From the NCBI RefSeq assembly GCF_001553195.1, contig NZ_CP014281.1, positions 806,001-870,000 on the forward strand: a stretch of 64,000 bases of DNA. Reading direction: 5' to 3'. The notes beneath the pieces were generated by a model, which did not search any database, had not been told where the DNA came from, and saw only the letters and a list, made by a program, of their open reading frames with translations. The stretch is from Mycoplasmopsis canis PG 14. GTDB lineage: Bacteria; Bacillota_I; Bacilli_A; Mycoplasmatales; Metamycoplasmataceae. The position numbers and the translations under genes are program-made. This document shows, in pieces, positions 32,785 to 45,622 of the stretch; within the stretch, counting starts at the first letter, position 1; each line of letters begins with the position of its first letter.

Positions 32785-35130
32785 ATGTTGAATAGAAAGA
32801 AAAAAATAATGCTAATAACTTCTACTATAGGTATTACAACCGCAATTTCTGCATCAACAGTAATTCACATGAATTCTGCCAACACGAAGGGTTTCAAATT
32901 TAAAATAAACCCCGGTACTACAAGAAATTTTATTGCGGATTCTGTTGATTTAACAAAAACTGAACCTGCCGCAACAGATATTAATGTTCCAATCTTAAAA
33001 AATCCACCAATAGTAAAACCAATTATTCAAAAAGACCCTCTAAAAACCGAAATTATCCCTAAGATAGATGATAAGAAAAAAGAAATTAAAAACCCTATTT
33101 TACCTAAATCAACAAATTCGCCAAAATCAGATATTTTACCTAAAAAAGATGAAAAACCTAGTCAGCCAACTCTAGAGATAACTGACCCAACTTTAAAACC
33201 TAAACCAGCCCCTACTGAAACAAGAGTAATTATTAAGGATAATATTAAATACTTTGTTGAAGTAACTCCTTTACCACCTAGAGTAAACAAAAAATCAGAT
33301 ATTGAAAAAGGAATTGTTAATAGAAAAAATTATAGAGCCGAGTTTACTCCTGATGTACACAAAATTTCTGGAGCTTTAACACCCGAAAATATTGCGGCAT
33401 CAGTAGCAAATGCACAAGCTAATGGTAAGATTCAAGATCTAACTTTCGGTGCAACATCTTCATATAGACCCATATTAGAAGATCCTAATAGGGATTTAGC
33501 TAGAAAACAAAATTATTTAGATAATGTCGGAAGCGCCGATGAGCAAATGGCTGGTTTATGAGCTAGATACTTCCAACTTTTAAAGAATAAAGAAACAATA
33601 TACAAGTATGTTGATGATATTGCAAGAAGTCACTTCGAAGAATGATGAAACTCCAAAGAAACAATTAGTTGAGATCAAAGTAATGGTAGGCAAACTGTTC
33701 CATTAGGACATTTCTTACTTATAATGCACATTGATCACACTAAAATTACTAAACTTTCTAAACAAGTCTTAGATGAACTAGCGCAAGGTAATGTTATCCC
33801 TAAAGATGGGGGTAATTTATCAGTAAATGAAAATGGTGAATGGGTTTCTCATACCTTTAAGCCACCATATAATGCAGTTTTAGCAAGAACTAAAAATGAG
33901 AATCAGCATTTTAGAGTATTGGGTAATAATAAAGATGATTTTAGAACTCCTAACCAAATAGAAAAAGGTAAATACACTAATTGAAATGATGTAGATAAAA
34001 CTAATTATTATGCATCTATCGGAATAAACGAAATTAGTGGTGGAGGGATATCTGTTACCGAATATACTCGTAAAGAAAAAATTGAAGGAGAAAACAGAGA
34101 AAAAGCAACTGTTGTCACAATCGATGTTTCTGTACCAAATGCTTATAGACATGCAAAATCTATTATGGAAAAATTCATTTCAAAAGGTATAGAAATCACA
34201 GGTTACAGAATTAAAGGTATTGGATTATCAGGCGATCAAAATATGGACCATATTCTAGCTGCTTTACCACAAGAATTGCCACTTCTTGAACTTTTCTTCG
34301 AATCTAGAAACACATCTGCACTAAGAAAAATACATAATAAGAAAATTGATGAATTAGGTCTTTATACAAATAACAAAGTTAATTCATTGGCAGATGATTG
34401 ATCATTTAATCCTTGAGCTTTAAATAATGTTGCTTGATTAAATATGAACGATTATAACGTAAGCTTTTCATATAGCCCACGTGATACTATATATACAGTT
34501 ATTACTTTTGATAATCTTGCTTTTGATCCAGAAGATTTAGGCCCTAATGGTAGCCTCGATAAAATTAATGATGGACTTAGAATGGCCTACTGATCAAGAA
34601 ATAATGAACGTATTTTCCAAGGTGGCTGAGGATCCGGGAATAAACCCGATAGACACGCAGCAAGCAACTCATACACAATGGGGCTAGATTTATCTAGAAT
34701 ACCTTCAATAAAATCACTTAGAGGATTAATTTTTACAAATGAAGATAATCCTAGTGAAAAAAGAATGTTAAACAAAATAAAATTATTCAATAATTCAGAC
34801 ACTTTCCAAATTGCAACGACTGAAATGAATGAAGCACAATTTGATGAAATTTTAATCAAACAAACAAGTATGCCAAGATCTAAAATTATGTTTAGTAATG
34901 GATCAGCAACTCAAAAAATTAAAATTATACCTACTTCTAATGATAATACATTATCAAGTTCAGGTTTAAGAAATTTAAGTGTATTAATGCAATTTTCGGA
35001 TGGAAATTTCTCTAAAAGTAGTACTGAAATTATAGTTCCTGAGGGATCGCATTCATTATTAAATACACTTAGAAATTCTGGTTTTAATGCTAGATTTGAA
35101 AGCGAAGACGATTTATATGAACCTTATTAG
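32785..35130 (+). CDS. Mycoplasma immunoglobulin-binding protein (MIB), copy 2
   Basis: 781 codons. Anchor helix at residues 7-24, motif FIADSVDLTKTEPAATDINVP, then a Pro/Lys/Asp stalk (about 70-150) less regular than in copies 3 and 4. The core has IVNRKNYRAEFTPDV, LLIMHIDHTKITK and the LRR-like ELPLLELFFESRNTSALRKI. The C-terminal region has NERIFQGGWGSG. AAGGAGAGG precedes the ATG. Its own promoter block and a terminator make it monocistronic. Differences from the other copies are spread over the stalk and core, as expected of an old duplication. Confidence 0.92.
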
Positions 35131-35150
35131 AAACCGATTTATTCGGTTTT
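35131..35150 (+). terminator. Terminator of MIB copy 2
   Basis: 7-bp stem AAACCGA / TCGGTTT followed by TTTATTTTT. Confidence 0.75.
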
Positions 35151-35216
35151 TATTTTTACTTTAAATGATATATAGCAGCCATAAAACTTTTTTTACTAAA
35201 AAAATTATTATACAAA

Positions 35217-35232
35217 TGTGATAAATTTCACA
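35217..35232. promoter_or_regulatory. Perfect palindrome TGTGA-N6-TCACA upstream of MIP 1
   Basis: TGTGATAAATTTCACA, 34 bases upstream of the TGTGATAAAAT of the MIP promoter block. Its left half matches the TGTGATAAA of that block. A possible operator. Confidence 0.4.
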
Positions 35233-35248
35233 ACTGGTAAAATAAAGC

Positions 35249-35279
35249 TTAAATGTGATAAAATAAAAGTGTAATATAT
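35249..35279 (+). promoter_or_regulatory. MIB-MIP promoter block, copy 3
   Basis: TTAAATGTGATAAAATAAAA followed by GTGTAATATAT, 70 bases before the first MIP gene. Confidence 0.65.
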
Positions 35280-35349
35280 TTTATATATATTAAAAAAGAA
35301 GGAGTAAGCAAAAAACAAAAACACAATAATAAAAACAAAGAGGTAAAAA

Positions 35350-37806
35350 ATGAATAGTAAAAAAATGAAAAAAATTCTTTCTGGCTTATTAATGACGTCG
35401 TCATTTTTGGGTTTTAGTACAGTTATTAGTTGTGGAGATAACAAAAATAACACTAATAATGCTTCAAATACAGAAAATAAACCTAATGACCCAACACCTG
35501 GATCACAAAACCCTGGGGTTTCAGACCCAAATGCAATACCAAAATCAGAATTAGAAAAGAAAACTTTTGATGATCTTTTTAGATTTACAAATGAGTTTGG
35601 TGCGCCATTAAGTTACAAAAGTTTATCAATTCAACAATTTTTTAACAATATCGATGAAGGTAAGCTTAATATTTCTAAGATAGATGAAAAAACTCCATTA
35701 ACATTTCTAAATGCTCGTCAAGAAGGAAATTCTGCAAAATTATTTTTCATCTACAATAACAAAGAAAATGAAATTGTAACTTACACTATAAGCGGATTTG
35801 AAGGAGCACACTACGATCTTTCAGGTCCTAAAGTGCCTGCAAGTAAGTTTGGTTCTTATGTTAATTCAACTTTAGAAGAACGTTATAAACAAGATGCTGA
35901 AGAATATGATCAAGGTTTAAATAGAAATAGCGAACCTCGTAACAATTTAAATGCAACAAGTGAAACAATCGCTAAATTCGATGAAAAAGCAAAATCATTA
36001 GGGTTACCAAGTTACGATAGATCAAACAAAATGGGTATGACTATCCCTAAATATGATTCATCTGGAAATGTTGTTGGTTTAGATTTAAAACTAAGCGAAA
36101 CAGGTAAAGGTCCTTCATGAGTAGATAATTATGGCAAAGATGGACCAAAAAATAGGGGACTTGCTAGAACTATTACTAACCAAACGTATGCAAATATAGC
36201 ATTGCAAACATTCCAGTTTAATATTACAAATTGAAATGTTTCACCTGATGAATCTGTAAGAAAACTTGTCCAACAAGCTTTAAGAAATGACGAAAATGTT
36301 AGCTTATTCATAAATATGTTAGATAATCAAAAAGAAAAAGAACGTTTACTAGGTGTTTATGAGAGAAATAAAACTGTTATGGGTGTTGTTAAAGAAGTTA
36401 TTAATCAAACCTGAGAACAAATGAAAAAAGATAAAGGTGGAGAGGACCAAGCAGCGGTATTTTACACTCAATATATAAAAGATCAAAGAAAAAAACTTTC
36501 TGATAGAGTAAATGCATTACAAATTGATCAAAAAATTAAAGATAGAATTAATAAGCGTATTGATGATACAACTGATTTTTATGATTTAGAGAACTTTTGA
36601 AATACTAGAGGTGGGGCAGATGGTACAGCATGAATAATGGATTATGAATTAACTACCGATGGTTCTTATCCAATGAAATGATATTTTGCAACTAATTTAC
36701 ACGTTCTTGATGGTGTTGACTCTAGCAACATTGAAAGTTTTGGCTTAACAAGGTTAAACAAGTCAACTCCTTCATTATTTAATAAATTAAAAACTAATGA
36801 ATTTGATCGCGGAAAATTTACTCATTATGGAATTGAAACGCCAAGTGCATTAACAAGAATTTTTGATGGTCGTGATTACTTAACAAAAGATCCTGTAGAA
36901 TTTTTAGCAGACAAAAGTTTTGATAAAAAAGAATTTATAGATATAGCTATATTTGAAATTGATTTCACAAAAACAAAATACACTAAAGAACAAGTTCAAG
37001 ACATAACGAATGATTATGCTAATTGAGATGAAAGCAAAAAAGCTCAATTCGCAAATTACGACTATTTAAGTAATTATGAGAAAATTAACATTCCTCTTGC
37101 TAGCAAAAATATTAAAAATCTCGAAAATTATGATAGCTTATATATCTTAGGGTTCCCTAAGACTCAAGCCGGGCCATTTTTAGATTATTTCTTAGATAGA
37201 TATGAAGATGAAGACTTACTTAAAAATGCAAGATGGTCCTTTAGTTTATGAACTAACGCTTCATATGATTTATATAACAAACCAGCTCCAACAGATGAAA
37301 ATACTAAGTTTTTAGCTGATCAGGGTTATGGTTTATCGTATAATATAGGTTATAGAACATTCACAAATAAACCCGGAATTACTGATCAATTCTTAAGTTT
37401 CCCCGTAACTGGTAAAGCACCATATCATTCAACTGATGATAATAAAGATTATATTTCAATGAATTTAGCTTATTTACCTAAACGTTATGTACCTGGTGGG
37501 GGTGCTTCAGGATCTTCAGTAAGAACAAAGGATAATAAAATTGTTGCTATTTTCCATACAGCAAATGAAATTGCTAATACTGGAGTTGCAGCTGCTTTAA
37601 GATCTAATGGATTTGATTATAAAGGACTTTACGGAACATATAATTTACCTCAATACGATATTATATATGGAACAGGTAAAGACCAAAAAAATTCTTACCG
37701 TCATGAAATGCTTAATAAGAATAAGGGTAATACATGACTATTTAAAAATGGATTCCAATCAGAAAATGTTCCAACTGAATTTAAATTTACCGAAAAACAA
37801 AGTTAA
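35350..37806 (+). CDS. Mycoplasma immunoglobulin protease (MIP), copy 1
   Basis: 818 codons, DUF31-type serine protease. Lipobox VISC places it as a surface lipoprotein, followed by an Asn/Thr/Pro linker. The trypsin-like triad can be read off: His451 in FATNLHVLDG, Asp531 in FIDIAIFEIDF, Ser720 in GGGASGSSVR. MIP removes the VH domain of an antibody held by MIB. The central region (residues about 250-420) is helical and charged. An AGAGG lies close to the ATG and an AAGGAG further up. It ends 8 bases before MIB copy 3, with which it forms an operon. Confidence 0.93.
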
Positions 37807-37817
37807 AAGGAGTAATG

Positions 37818-40229
37818 ATGTCTAATCTAAAAAGAAAACATAAAGTTATTTTATTAACATTAGGTAGCGTTGCTTCCTCAACTGCAGTTTTCGGTACAAT
37901 TCACGGTATTAAAACTGATAAATCATTATCTCAAGAATTTAAAGTTAAAAGTAGTTGAAAGGCTTTTTTAGATGATAACACCGCAGACCTTTCAAAAGCT
38001 TTTCCAAATACATATGATGCCGAATTACCAAGAAAGCCGGAACCTAAACCGGTTCCGCCCGCAAAACCAATTGAAAAACCAATTGATGTTATAGATATAC
38101 CAAAAATTATAGAGCCTAAGCCAGAACCAGAACCAAAACCGGAACCATTACCTCCTTCTCCAGTTCCTACACCTAAACCGGAGCCTAAACCGGAGCCTAA
38201 GCCAGAACCAAAACCTATTGAAACAAATCCTCCTGTTGTAGTTATCCCTGAGGAAAAACCAAAACCGGAGCCTAAACCAGTTCCTGAACCACCAAAAGAA
38301 ACTAGAGAGAGAAAAGAAATAGTCAAAGACGATATAAGATACTTTGCTGATGTAGTTACTTTCCCTCCAAGAACTGATAAAAAAAGCGATGTGGAAAAAG
38401 GGATAACAAATCGTGTTCCATATAGAGCAGAAATAACACCAGACATAGAGAATGTTACTGGTGCATTAACAGAAGCTAATATCAAAGCCAGTGTTAATAG
38501 AGCTATAAGACATGGTAGAAGTTCAGATCACATTTTTAGTGCTGGTAGTTCATATCGTGAAATTTTAGAAAATGATGATCTTGATGTAGAACGTAAAGTA
38601 AATTACTTTAACAATCAAGGAAGTAGTGGTGAACAATTAGAAAGCTTGTGATATAGATATCATAATCTACTAAAAAATAAAGAACTATTGAGAAAATACG
38701 TTGATCAAGAAGGTGAAAGAAATTTTGAAAAATGATGAAATGATAAGAGAATGTTTAGTTGAGAACCTCCTAGATCATACAACCGCCGTCAAATTCCTCT
38801 AGGTCATTTGCTTCTAATAATGCACATTGATCACAGTAAAATCACAAAAATTAGTGATGAAGTAAAAAGAGAATTAGCTAAGGGATTTGTTATTCCTAAT
38901 GATTATGCAACCTTACATGTCAATGAAAATGGTGAATGATTCTCACATAATTATGAACCACCAAACAACCCAACCGTTGACAGAATCGTAAGAGACAATA
39001 AACGTAAGCGTGTTCTTGGAAATAATGATAAATGAAGTCGTAGCGCAGAAGATATTGAACGTGGAAAATTTGCAAATTGAAGCGATCGTGATGTTACAGC
39101 AACTTTTAGGGAGCAACATGGATTTGGTGATTTATTAAAACGTGGTGGTGGTATTTACGCAACTGAATATACTCGCAAAGAGAAAATTGAAGGTGTAGAT
39201 AGAGATAAAGCTGTTGTTATTACAATTGATGTTTTAACCCCGCATGCTTACCAAAACGCTGAAGAAGTTATTAAAAAATTCCAAGAAAAAGGAATTGAAA
39301 TTACAGGTTATCGTATAAAGAATATTGGTAAAACTGGTTATGATCAAGATATGGCCAAAATATTTGCTGCACTTCCTCAAAAATTACCAATGCTCGAGTT
39401 ATTTTTTGAGTCAAAAAATACTTCAGCTTTAAAATATATTAAAGATAAAGAAATTGATGAATTGTCAATGATCACTAATAATAAGGTGAATTCGTTGGCT
39501 GATGATTGAGCATTTAACCCATGAGCCCTCAATAAAGTCGCATGAGTAAATATGGCTGATTACAATGTCTCAAGTGACTACAATAGATCATTAACAATAT
39601 ACACACGTATTACTTTTGATAATCTTGCTTTTGATCCTGAAGATTACAAACCTGGTGATTTATCAATAATTAACAACGGATTAAGAATGGCGTATTGAGT
39701 AAGAAATAATGAGCGGATTTTCCAAGGTGGATTTGGTCCAGGTTTAAAACCAGACAGAGATAGTAGTGGAAACTCATATCCTATGGGGGTAGATTTTTCA
39801 AGAATTCCACAAATAAAAACATTGTACGGAATGATTTTCTATAACGAAGATAACCCTAGTCAAATAAGAAAATTGAACAAAATAAAATTATATAACGATT
39901 CAGACACTTGGTCTGTTACTACAACTGAAATGAATAATGCACAATTCGCAGATATTTTAATAACTACGCAACCCCAAATGCCTAGATCAAAAATTATGTT
40001 TAGTAACGGAACAACAACAAGAAAAATTAAGATATTACCTACATCTCAAGATAGCACTATAACAGCTTCCGGACTAAGACATTTAAAAACATTAATTAGT
40101 TATAGTCATCTTTCTCAAAATACAGAAATAATTATCCAACAAGGCGCAAATAATCTTTATAAATCTCTACAACAAGCTGGATATAATGTACGTTTCGAAA
40201 GTTCTGAAGATGATTTAATTATTTATTAA
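37818..40229 (+). CDS. Mycoplasma immunoglobulin-binding protein (MIB), copy 3
   Basis: 803 codons, the longest copy. Anchor helix at about residues 10-30, then a stalk of about 90 residues dominated by PKPEPKP units, partly encoded by exact 12-base repeats. The core has ITNRVPYRAEITPDI, LLLIMHIDHSKITK, the LRR-like KLPMLELFFESKNTSALKYI and the C-terminal NERIFQGGFGPG. It sits right behind MIP 1 with AGGAG before two adjacent ATG codons (37815 and 37818); no promoter block separates them, so the two genes are cotranscribed. Confidence 0.92.
38150..38225 (+). repeat. 12-base tandem repeats encoding PKPE units in MIB copy 3
   Basis: Units of the type CCTAAACCGGAG, two exact and further degenerate ones, in frame. 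They encode the Pro/Glu/Lys stalk. Confidence 0.7.
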
Positions 40230-40236
40230 AATAAAC

Positions 40237-40273
40237 AATAAAGATATATTTATTTAATGTATCTTTATTTTTT
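40237..40273 (+). terminator. Terminator of the MIP 1 - MIB 3 unit
   Basis: 10-bp perfect stem AATAAAGATA / TATCTTTATT followed by a T run. Confidence 0.75.
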
Positions 40274-40448
40274 TAAAATCATATTTTTTATATTTTTAAA
40301 AGAAGAAAAAAATAAAAAATACATTTCTATTAAAATTACAAATAACAATAAAAATTACTTTTTAAACACTATATAAAGGATTAAAAACATTTTTTTAAAA
40401 CCATTTATATAAGTATGGTATAGTGATTTTACCAAAGAAAATAAGTTA

Positions 40449-40480
40449 TTAAATGTGATAAAATAAAAATGTAGATATAT
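40449..40480 (+). promoter_or_regulatory. MIB-MIP promoter block, copy 4
   Basis: TTAAATGTGATAAAATAAAA followed by ATGTAGATATAT, 28 bases before MIB copy 4. The preceding 230 bases (40,230-40,448) hold a terminator and AT-rich sequence only. Confidence 0.65.
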
Positions 40481-40507
40481 ATTATAAATATATATTTTGG
40501 AGGAAAT

Positions 40508-42871
40508 ATGATTAATAGAAAGAAAAAAGTAATTCTTATAGCATCATCAATAGGATTGACTGCAGCTTCTATTGCAACAACTCTTGTACACACAACTTCA
40601 GCATCAACAAAAGGTTTTAAATTTCAAATTGATAGAAATGCAAAACCTAATTTTGAGTCTGGTGATGTGGATTTAACAAAATCAATAATTAGTGCTTCGG
40701 ATTATAATTTGCCAAAGAAACAAGCACCTGAAATTGTTGAGCCGCCTAAAATTGTTGAGCCACCTACAACAATTGCTAAACCAATTATAAAGGACCCCGA
40801 AAAACCTCAGCCAATACCTAAACCTGTTCCTGAACCAATAACACCATCTCCAAACCCTACCCCTGCGCCTAAACCCGCACCGACTCCAACACCTGCACCT
40901 AAACCTACACCAATTCCTGTACCACCTAAACCAGTTGAGCCACCTAAACCAAAAAAAGTTAAAAAATTAATAAAACATGGTGACATTGAATTCGAAGCAG
41001 ATGTTATAGAAATACCAGAAAAAACTTATGATTCTTCTGATATTGAAAAAGGAATTACAAACCGTGTTCCTTACACAGCGGAAGTTACACCGGATGTTAC
41101 TGGAGTAAATGGGGCCCTTACAGCAGAAAACATTAAAAAAACACTAGGTAGAGCCGTTAATAAAGCTAAAATGGTTGGAAAACATTTTAGCAATGATTAT
41201 GGATATGGGGCGGCATTAGGAAATCCTAACTTAGATATTGCAGAAAAACAAAACTATATTGCCAACGATGGAAATGCACCTGATCATTTAGGGAATTTAT
41301 GGGCTAGATATGAAGCACTTTTATCATCTAAGGAAAACATAAAACAATATTTAAATCCTACTGGTCTAGCTAATTTAGATAAATGGTGAGATATGACAGA
41401 AACAATTTCGTGACCAAGATTAATGGGGACCGAAACTCGGCCATTAGGAAAATTATTATTACTAATGAATATTGATCCAGACAAAATTACAAAGTTGAGT
41501 AAGGAAGTTTTAGATCAATTAAAAAATGGAAGTACAATTCCAAATTATGGTGGTGATGTTTATGTCAATTCTAATGGTGAATGAGTTTCAAGAACTTTTG
41601 AACCAGCTGTAAATAAAGTAACAGGAGAGATGACAAGAAACAATAAGATCAAACGTGTTTTCGGAAATAATGACTATTATTGAAGAAGTCCTGATGATAT
41701 TAAAAAAGGGAAATTTGCTAATTGAACTGATAGAGATGTTACAAGTTACTATGCTGGTAGAGGACTGGATGTGTATGGTGGCGGAATTAAAATTACAGAA
41801 TACACAAGAAATGATGTAGTTGAAGGTGCAACAAGAGAAAAAGGTGTGGTAGTTACCCTTGACGTTCTAGAACCTAATGCATATAAAAAAGCTGAAAAAT
41901 TAATCAAACAACTCCAAGAAAAAAATATTGAAATTACAGGGTATAGAATCGAAAATATCGGTAAAGCAGGAAGTACACAAGATATGTCTAAAATATTTGC
42001 TGCCTTGCCTAATAAATTACCTCTTCTTGAATTATTTTTCGAATCAAGAAATACATCTGCTCTTAAATATTTGAGAGATAAAGAAATTGATGAATTATCA
42101 CTATTAACTAATAATAAAGTTAATTCATTACACGATGAATGAGCATTTAACCCATGAGCACTAAATAAAGTTGCATGAGTTAATATGGCAGATTATAATG
42201 TATCAAGTTCTTATAATTCATGAGATACAATTTACACACGTATTACATTTGATAATTTAGCCTTTGATCCAGAGAACTACACAACCGAAGGTGATTGATC
42301 TGAAATTAATAACGGTTTAAGAATGGCTTACTGAGTAAGAAATAATGAACGTATTTTCCAAGGAGGATGAGGTCCTGGACTTAAACCTGATAGAGATGCA
42401 GCCGGAAATTCATACCCTATGGGAGTTGATTTTTCAAGAATACCAAAAATAAAAACGTTAAGAGGTATGGTATTTTACGATATTAAAAACCCTTCAAGAA
42501 AAAGAAAACTTAATAAAATTAAACTTTATAATGACTCTGATACATGAGAAGTCACTACTGCGGATTTAAATTTAGCGCAATTTGATGATGTTTTAGTTAA
42601 GAATTCTAGAGCGCCTAGATCTAAAATTAAATTTAGTAATGGGGCTTTAACTAAAAAAATTAAAATTAAACCAACTGTTAGTGTTCAAAATATTAATGGT
42701 GATGGAATAAGACATTTATCAACATTAATGCAATATTCAGATGGTAATTTTTCAAAAAGTTCAACTGAAATAATTGTTACTGACGGAGCTGTGCAACTTT
42801 ACAATACACTTAAATCAGCAGGATTTAATGTAAGATACACAAATATTGAAGATGAATTTGAAATCTTTTAG
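40508..42871 (+). CDS. Mycoplasma immunoglobulin-binding protein (MIB), copy 4
   Basis: 787 codons. Anchor helix (about 6-26), motif NFESGDVDLTKSIISASDYNLP, a Pro-rich stalk of PTPAPKP type (about 95-155) and the core with ITNRVPYTAEVTPDV, LLLLMNIDPDKITK, KLPLLELFFESRNTSALKYL and NERIFQGGWGPG. GGAGG precedes the ATG. It begins the last unit of the array and is followed 21 bases later by MIP 2. Confidence 0.92.
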
Positions 42872-42892
42872 ATTTGGGATGAGGTATTAATT

Positions 42893-45514
42893 ATGAAAAA
42901 GAAAATTGTTAATAAAGTTTTATCAGGGTTATTACTAACTTCTTCTTTAACTCCACTTATAACTTTAGTAAGCTGTAATAAAGATGACTTAGATAAAAAG
43001 AAAACATCAGATAAAAATACAAATGATCCAAATAAAAACATAAATGAAAACGGAAAACAAACAACAGGTGGAGAAACTGAACTATCTAGCGAAGAGATTT
43101 CTAAAATAATTAAAGAAAACGACATTAATAAAATTGGAAAAATTTATTTTGAATTAGAAGGTGATTCAAATGCTCCATTTAGTATTCCTAGAAGAATTTC
43201 TGATCCAAGTCAAATTACATTAAGAGAAGCAATTGAATCTAACACTGATTTTGAACCAAATAATACAAAAATAGGTGGAACAGTCTTAAATAAAAGGATT
43301 CTAGATGATAAATCAAGTTTAGAAATTTCTATACTATTTAAAAATAATCAAATAGTTAAATATGTTATCAAAGGATTTAAACAAGATACAAATCCTTATG
43401 CTCCACCTATTGAATCTGATAGCGAAAGAGAAAAAAGACTATCAGAAGAAAATGATTATGCAGTAAATAAAAATCACATTCAAAAATATGAATATGACTT
43501 AGAGAAAATAAAAAATGTTTTAGAAGCTAATAAATATTCTAGAAATTTTACTACTTCAGAATCATCAAAAGAAAAATATAACAAAATTGCTGAAGAATTA
43601 AATATGCCTGATTATGATACTGCTTCTAAATTCGGTTTTGTTATACCTAAGTATGATGAAAGCGGCAACATTACTGGATTAGATATCCCAAATCGTGGGG
43701 CAAGATCAACTACTCACTGATATGATCATTATAAAAGATTAACAGAAGGTGGTCCAAACAGAAATACTGGTTTACCAAGAAAATTAATAAATGATAATTA
43801 TGCGGAAGCTGCACTTCAGTCTTATATGGTAACTTTTTCTAGTTTTTATCTTTCTAGTGACCCTGTGGTCCAAACAAAATTAGAGAGATATTTAGGGGAA
43901 CCAAAATTTGATATCTATGGTTTAGTTAATTTAATAAAAACAGAGTCTAAAAAACAAGAATTTAAAGCCCGTTTAGATAAGGATAAAGCAGATAGAGCAT
44001 ACCCTAATGACGCTGTTGTTGAAGCTGTTTTCCGAGATACTATCAAACAACTAGAATCAGAAGCAGGAACAACTCAATCTCAAATTGATGATATGTATAA
44101 GAATATATATACTCCTTTTATAAAAACTCAATGAGATTTGTTGATAAAGGCGGTAGAAAAACATAAAAGCGAATTGCCTGAAGGTACAATAGAAAGATTG
44201 AAAAAAATAGTAAACGGCGATAATGTTTATGACTTCAAAACATTTAATAACTTCAAAGGAAAAGCAAGAAGCTCTGGTGGCGAATCCGGAACTGCTTGAA
44301 TTTTGGATTATGAATTACCAAAGAGTGGTAGAAGTTATCCTACAAAATGATATTTTGCAACAAACTATCACGTAATTAATGGATCAGACGTTGATACAAT
44401 TGATTATATCGGAATGAATCGTTTAAAAAGAACTGACGAAAAACATATTTTTAGTAATTTAAAAGTTGTTGATGTAGAAGATAGAATTGAAAAAATTTCT
44501 TTTGGGAAAGAAGGGTTTAAAAGAGTTTTTGATGCTAGGGATGTTTTAAATACAAATCCTTCTACATTATCTGGAGATGATAAATTTAAAGATAAAGAGG
44601 AATTCATGGATTTTGCTGTTTTTGAATTAGATTTTGAAAAATTTACAGCAAAAGATAGAGATAATAAAACTGCAGAAGAATATGCTAAATGATTCACTAA
44701 TAATTACGCAAATATTGAGGATAAATTAAAACTAAAAGTCCCGAAATTTGATTATATAAATAGTTATGACAAAATAGATCAACCACTATTAAGAAAACCT
44801 GGGGAAACTCAAGAAAATAAACAATATGATAACTTGTACGTTGTTTCATACCCTAAAGCACAAAGCAAAGGATTTTTTGATTTCTACCTCAAACAATATG
44901 AAGATGATGATCAACTAAGAGTAATTAAATGAACTCACACAATGTGAACAAACGCTTCTTCACGTTGATATGATCTTAGCAGCGCAACTGGTGAAAGAGA
45001 TGAAAGATTAGTAAAACGTGGTGGAACACTTTCAAATATGTTAAATTTAAGACAGTTTAAAGATAAACCAGGAGTATTCGATAATTTTATTATTAACCCT
45101 CGTCTATCTGGTGATAAATTCTTATTATCTAGAGATGATAATAAAGAATATATAAATAGTGGTATTGGGATGTTATTAAAGAACTTTGAAATCGGAGGTG
45201 GTGCTAGTGGATCTGCTGTAAGAAATCAAAATAATGAAATAGTAGGAATTATTGCTATCGGATTTACAGGTTCTACTACATCAGGTGCAATGGGACTTCG
45301 TTCATATGGTTATGATTACAAAGGATTATATGGAAGTACATACACAAACCTTCCTCAATATGATTTAATATTTGGTGGTGGAAAAGACCAGAATATTGGA
45401 CATTCATATAGAGAAAAATTAAAAGAATTATACCCAAGTGGTATAAACACATATTTAATGAAAAATGGTGTTAATGATATACCTGAAGGATACAAATTTA
45501 ACAACAATAAATAA
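42893..45514 (+). CDS. Mycoplasma immunoglobulin protease (MIP), copy 2
   Basis: 873 codons. Lipobox LVSC with a Lys/Asp/Asn linker after it. Triad residues read as His493 in FATNYHVING, Asp573 in FMDFAVFELDF and Ser772 in IGGGASGSAVR. It is about 55 residues longer than copy 1, mostly in the N-terminal half, and the two share motifs rather than long identical runs. Expected to cleave antibody heavy chains bound by MIB. No promoter block upstream; cotranscribed with MIB copy 4 with GAGG before the ATG. Confidence 0.93.
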
Positions 45515-45537
45515 CTCTAAAAAATGAGTTATTTTTT
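45509..45537 (+). terminator. Terminator of the MIB 4 - MIP 2 unit
   Basis: 9-bp stem AAATAACTC / GAGTTATTT followed by a T run; the MIP 2 stop codon lies in the left arm. Confidence 0.8.
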
Positions 45538-45622
45538 TAATTTTAATATTTAAAATAATGTAAAAAAATATTAAATAAAAACTTTTAACCCTATAATGTA
45601 GTAGTAAAAAAAATTTTTTACG

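Noticed and set aside
38150..38225. CRISPR-like repeats
   Set aside because: The 12-base repeats are in-frame coding repeats without unique spacers.
37931..38485. 184-codon Gly/Ser-rich open frame on the minus strand
   Set aside because: It is the complement of the Pro-rich stalk of MIB copy 3; the repeats keep the opposite strand open.
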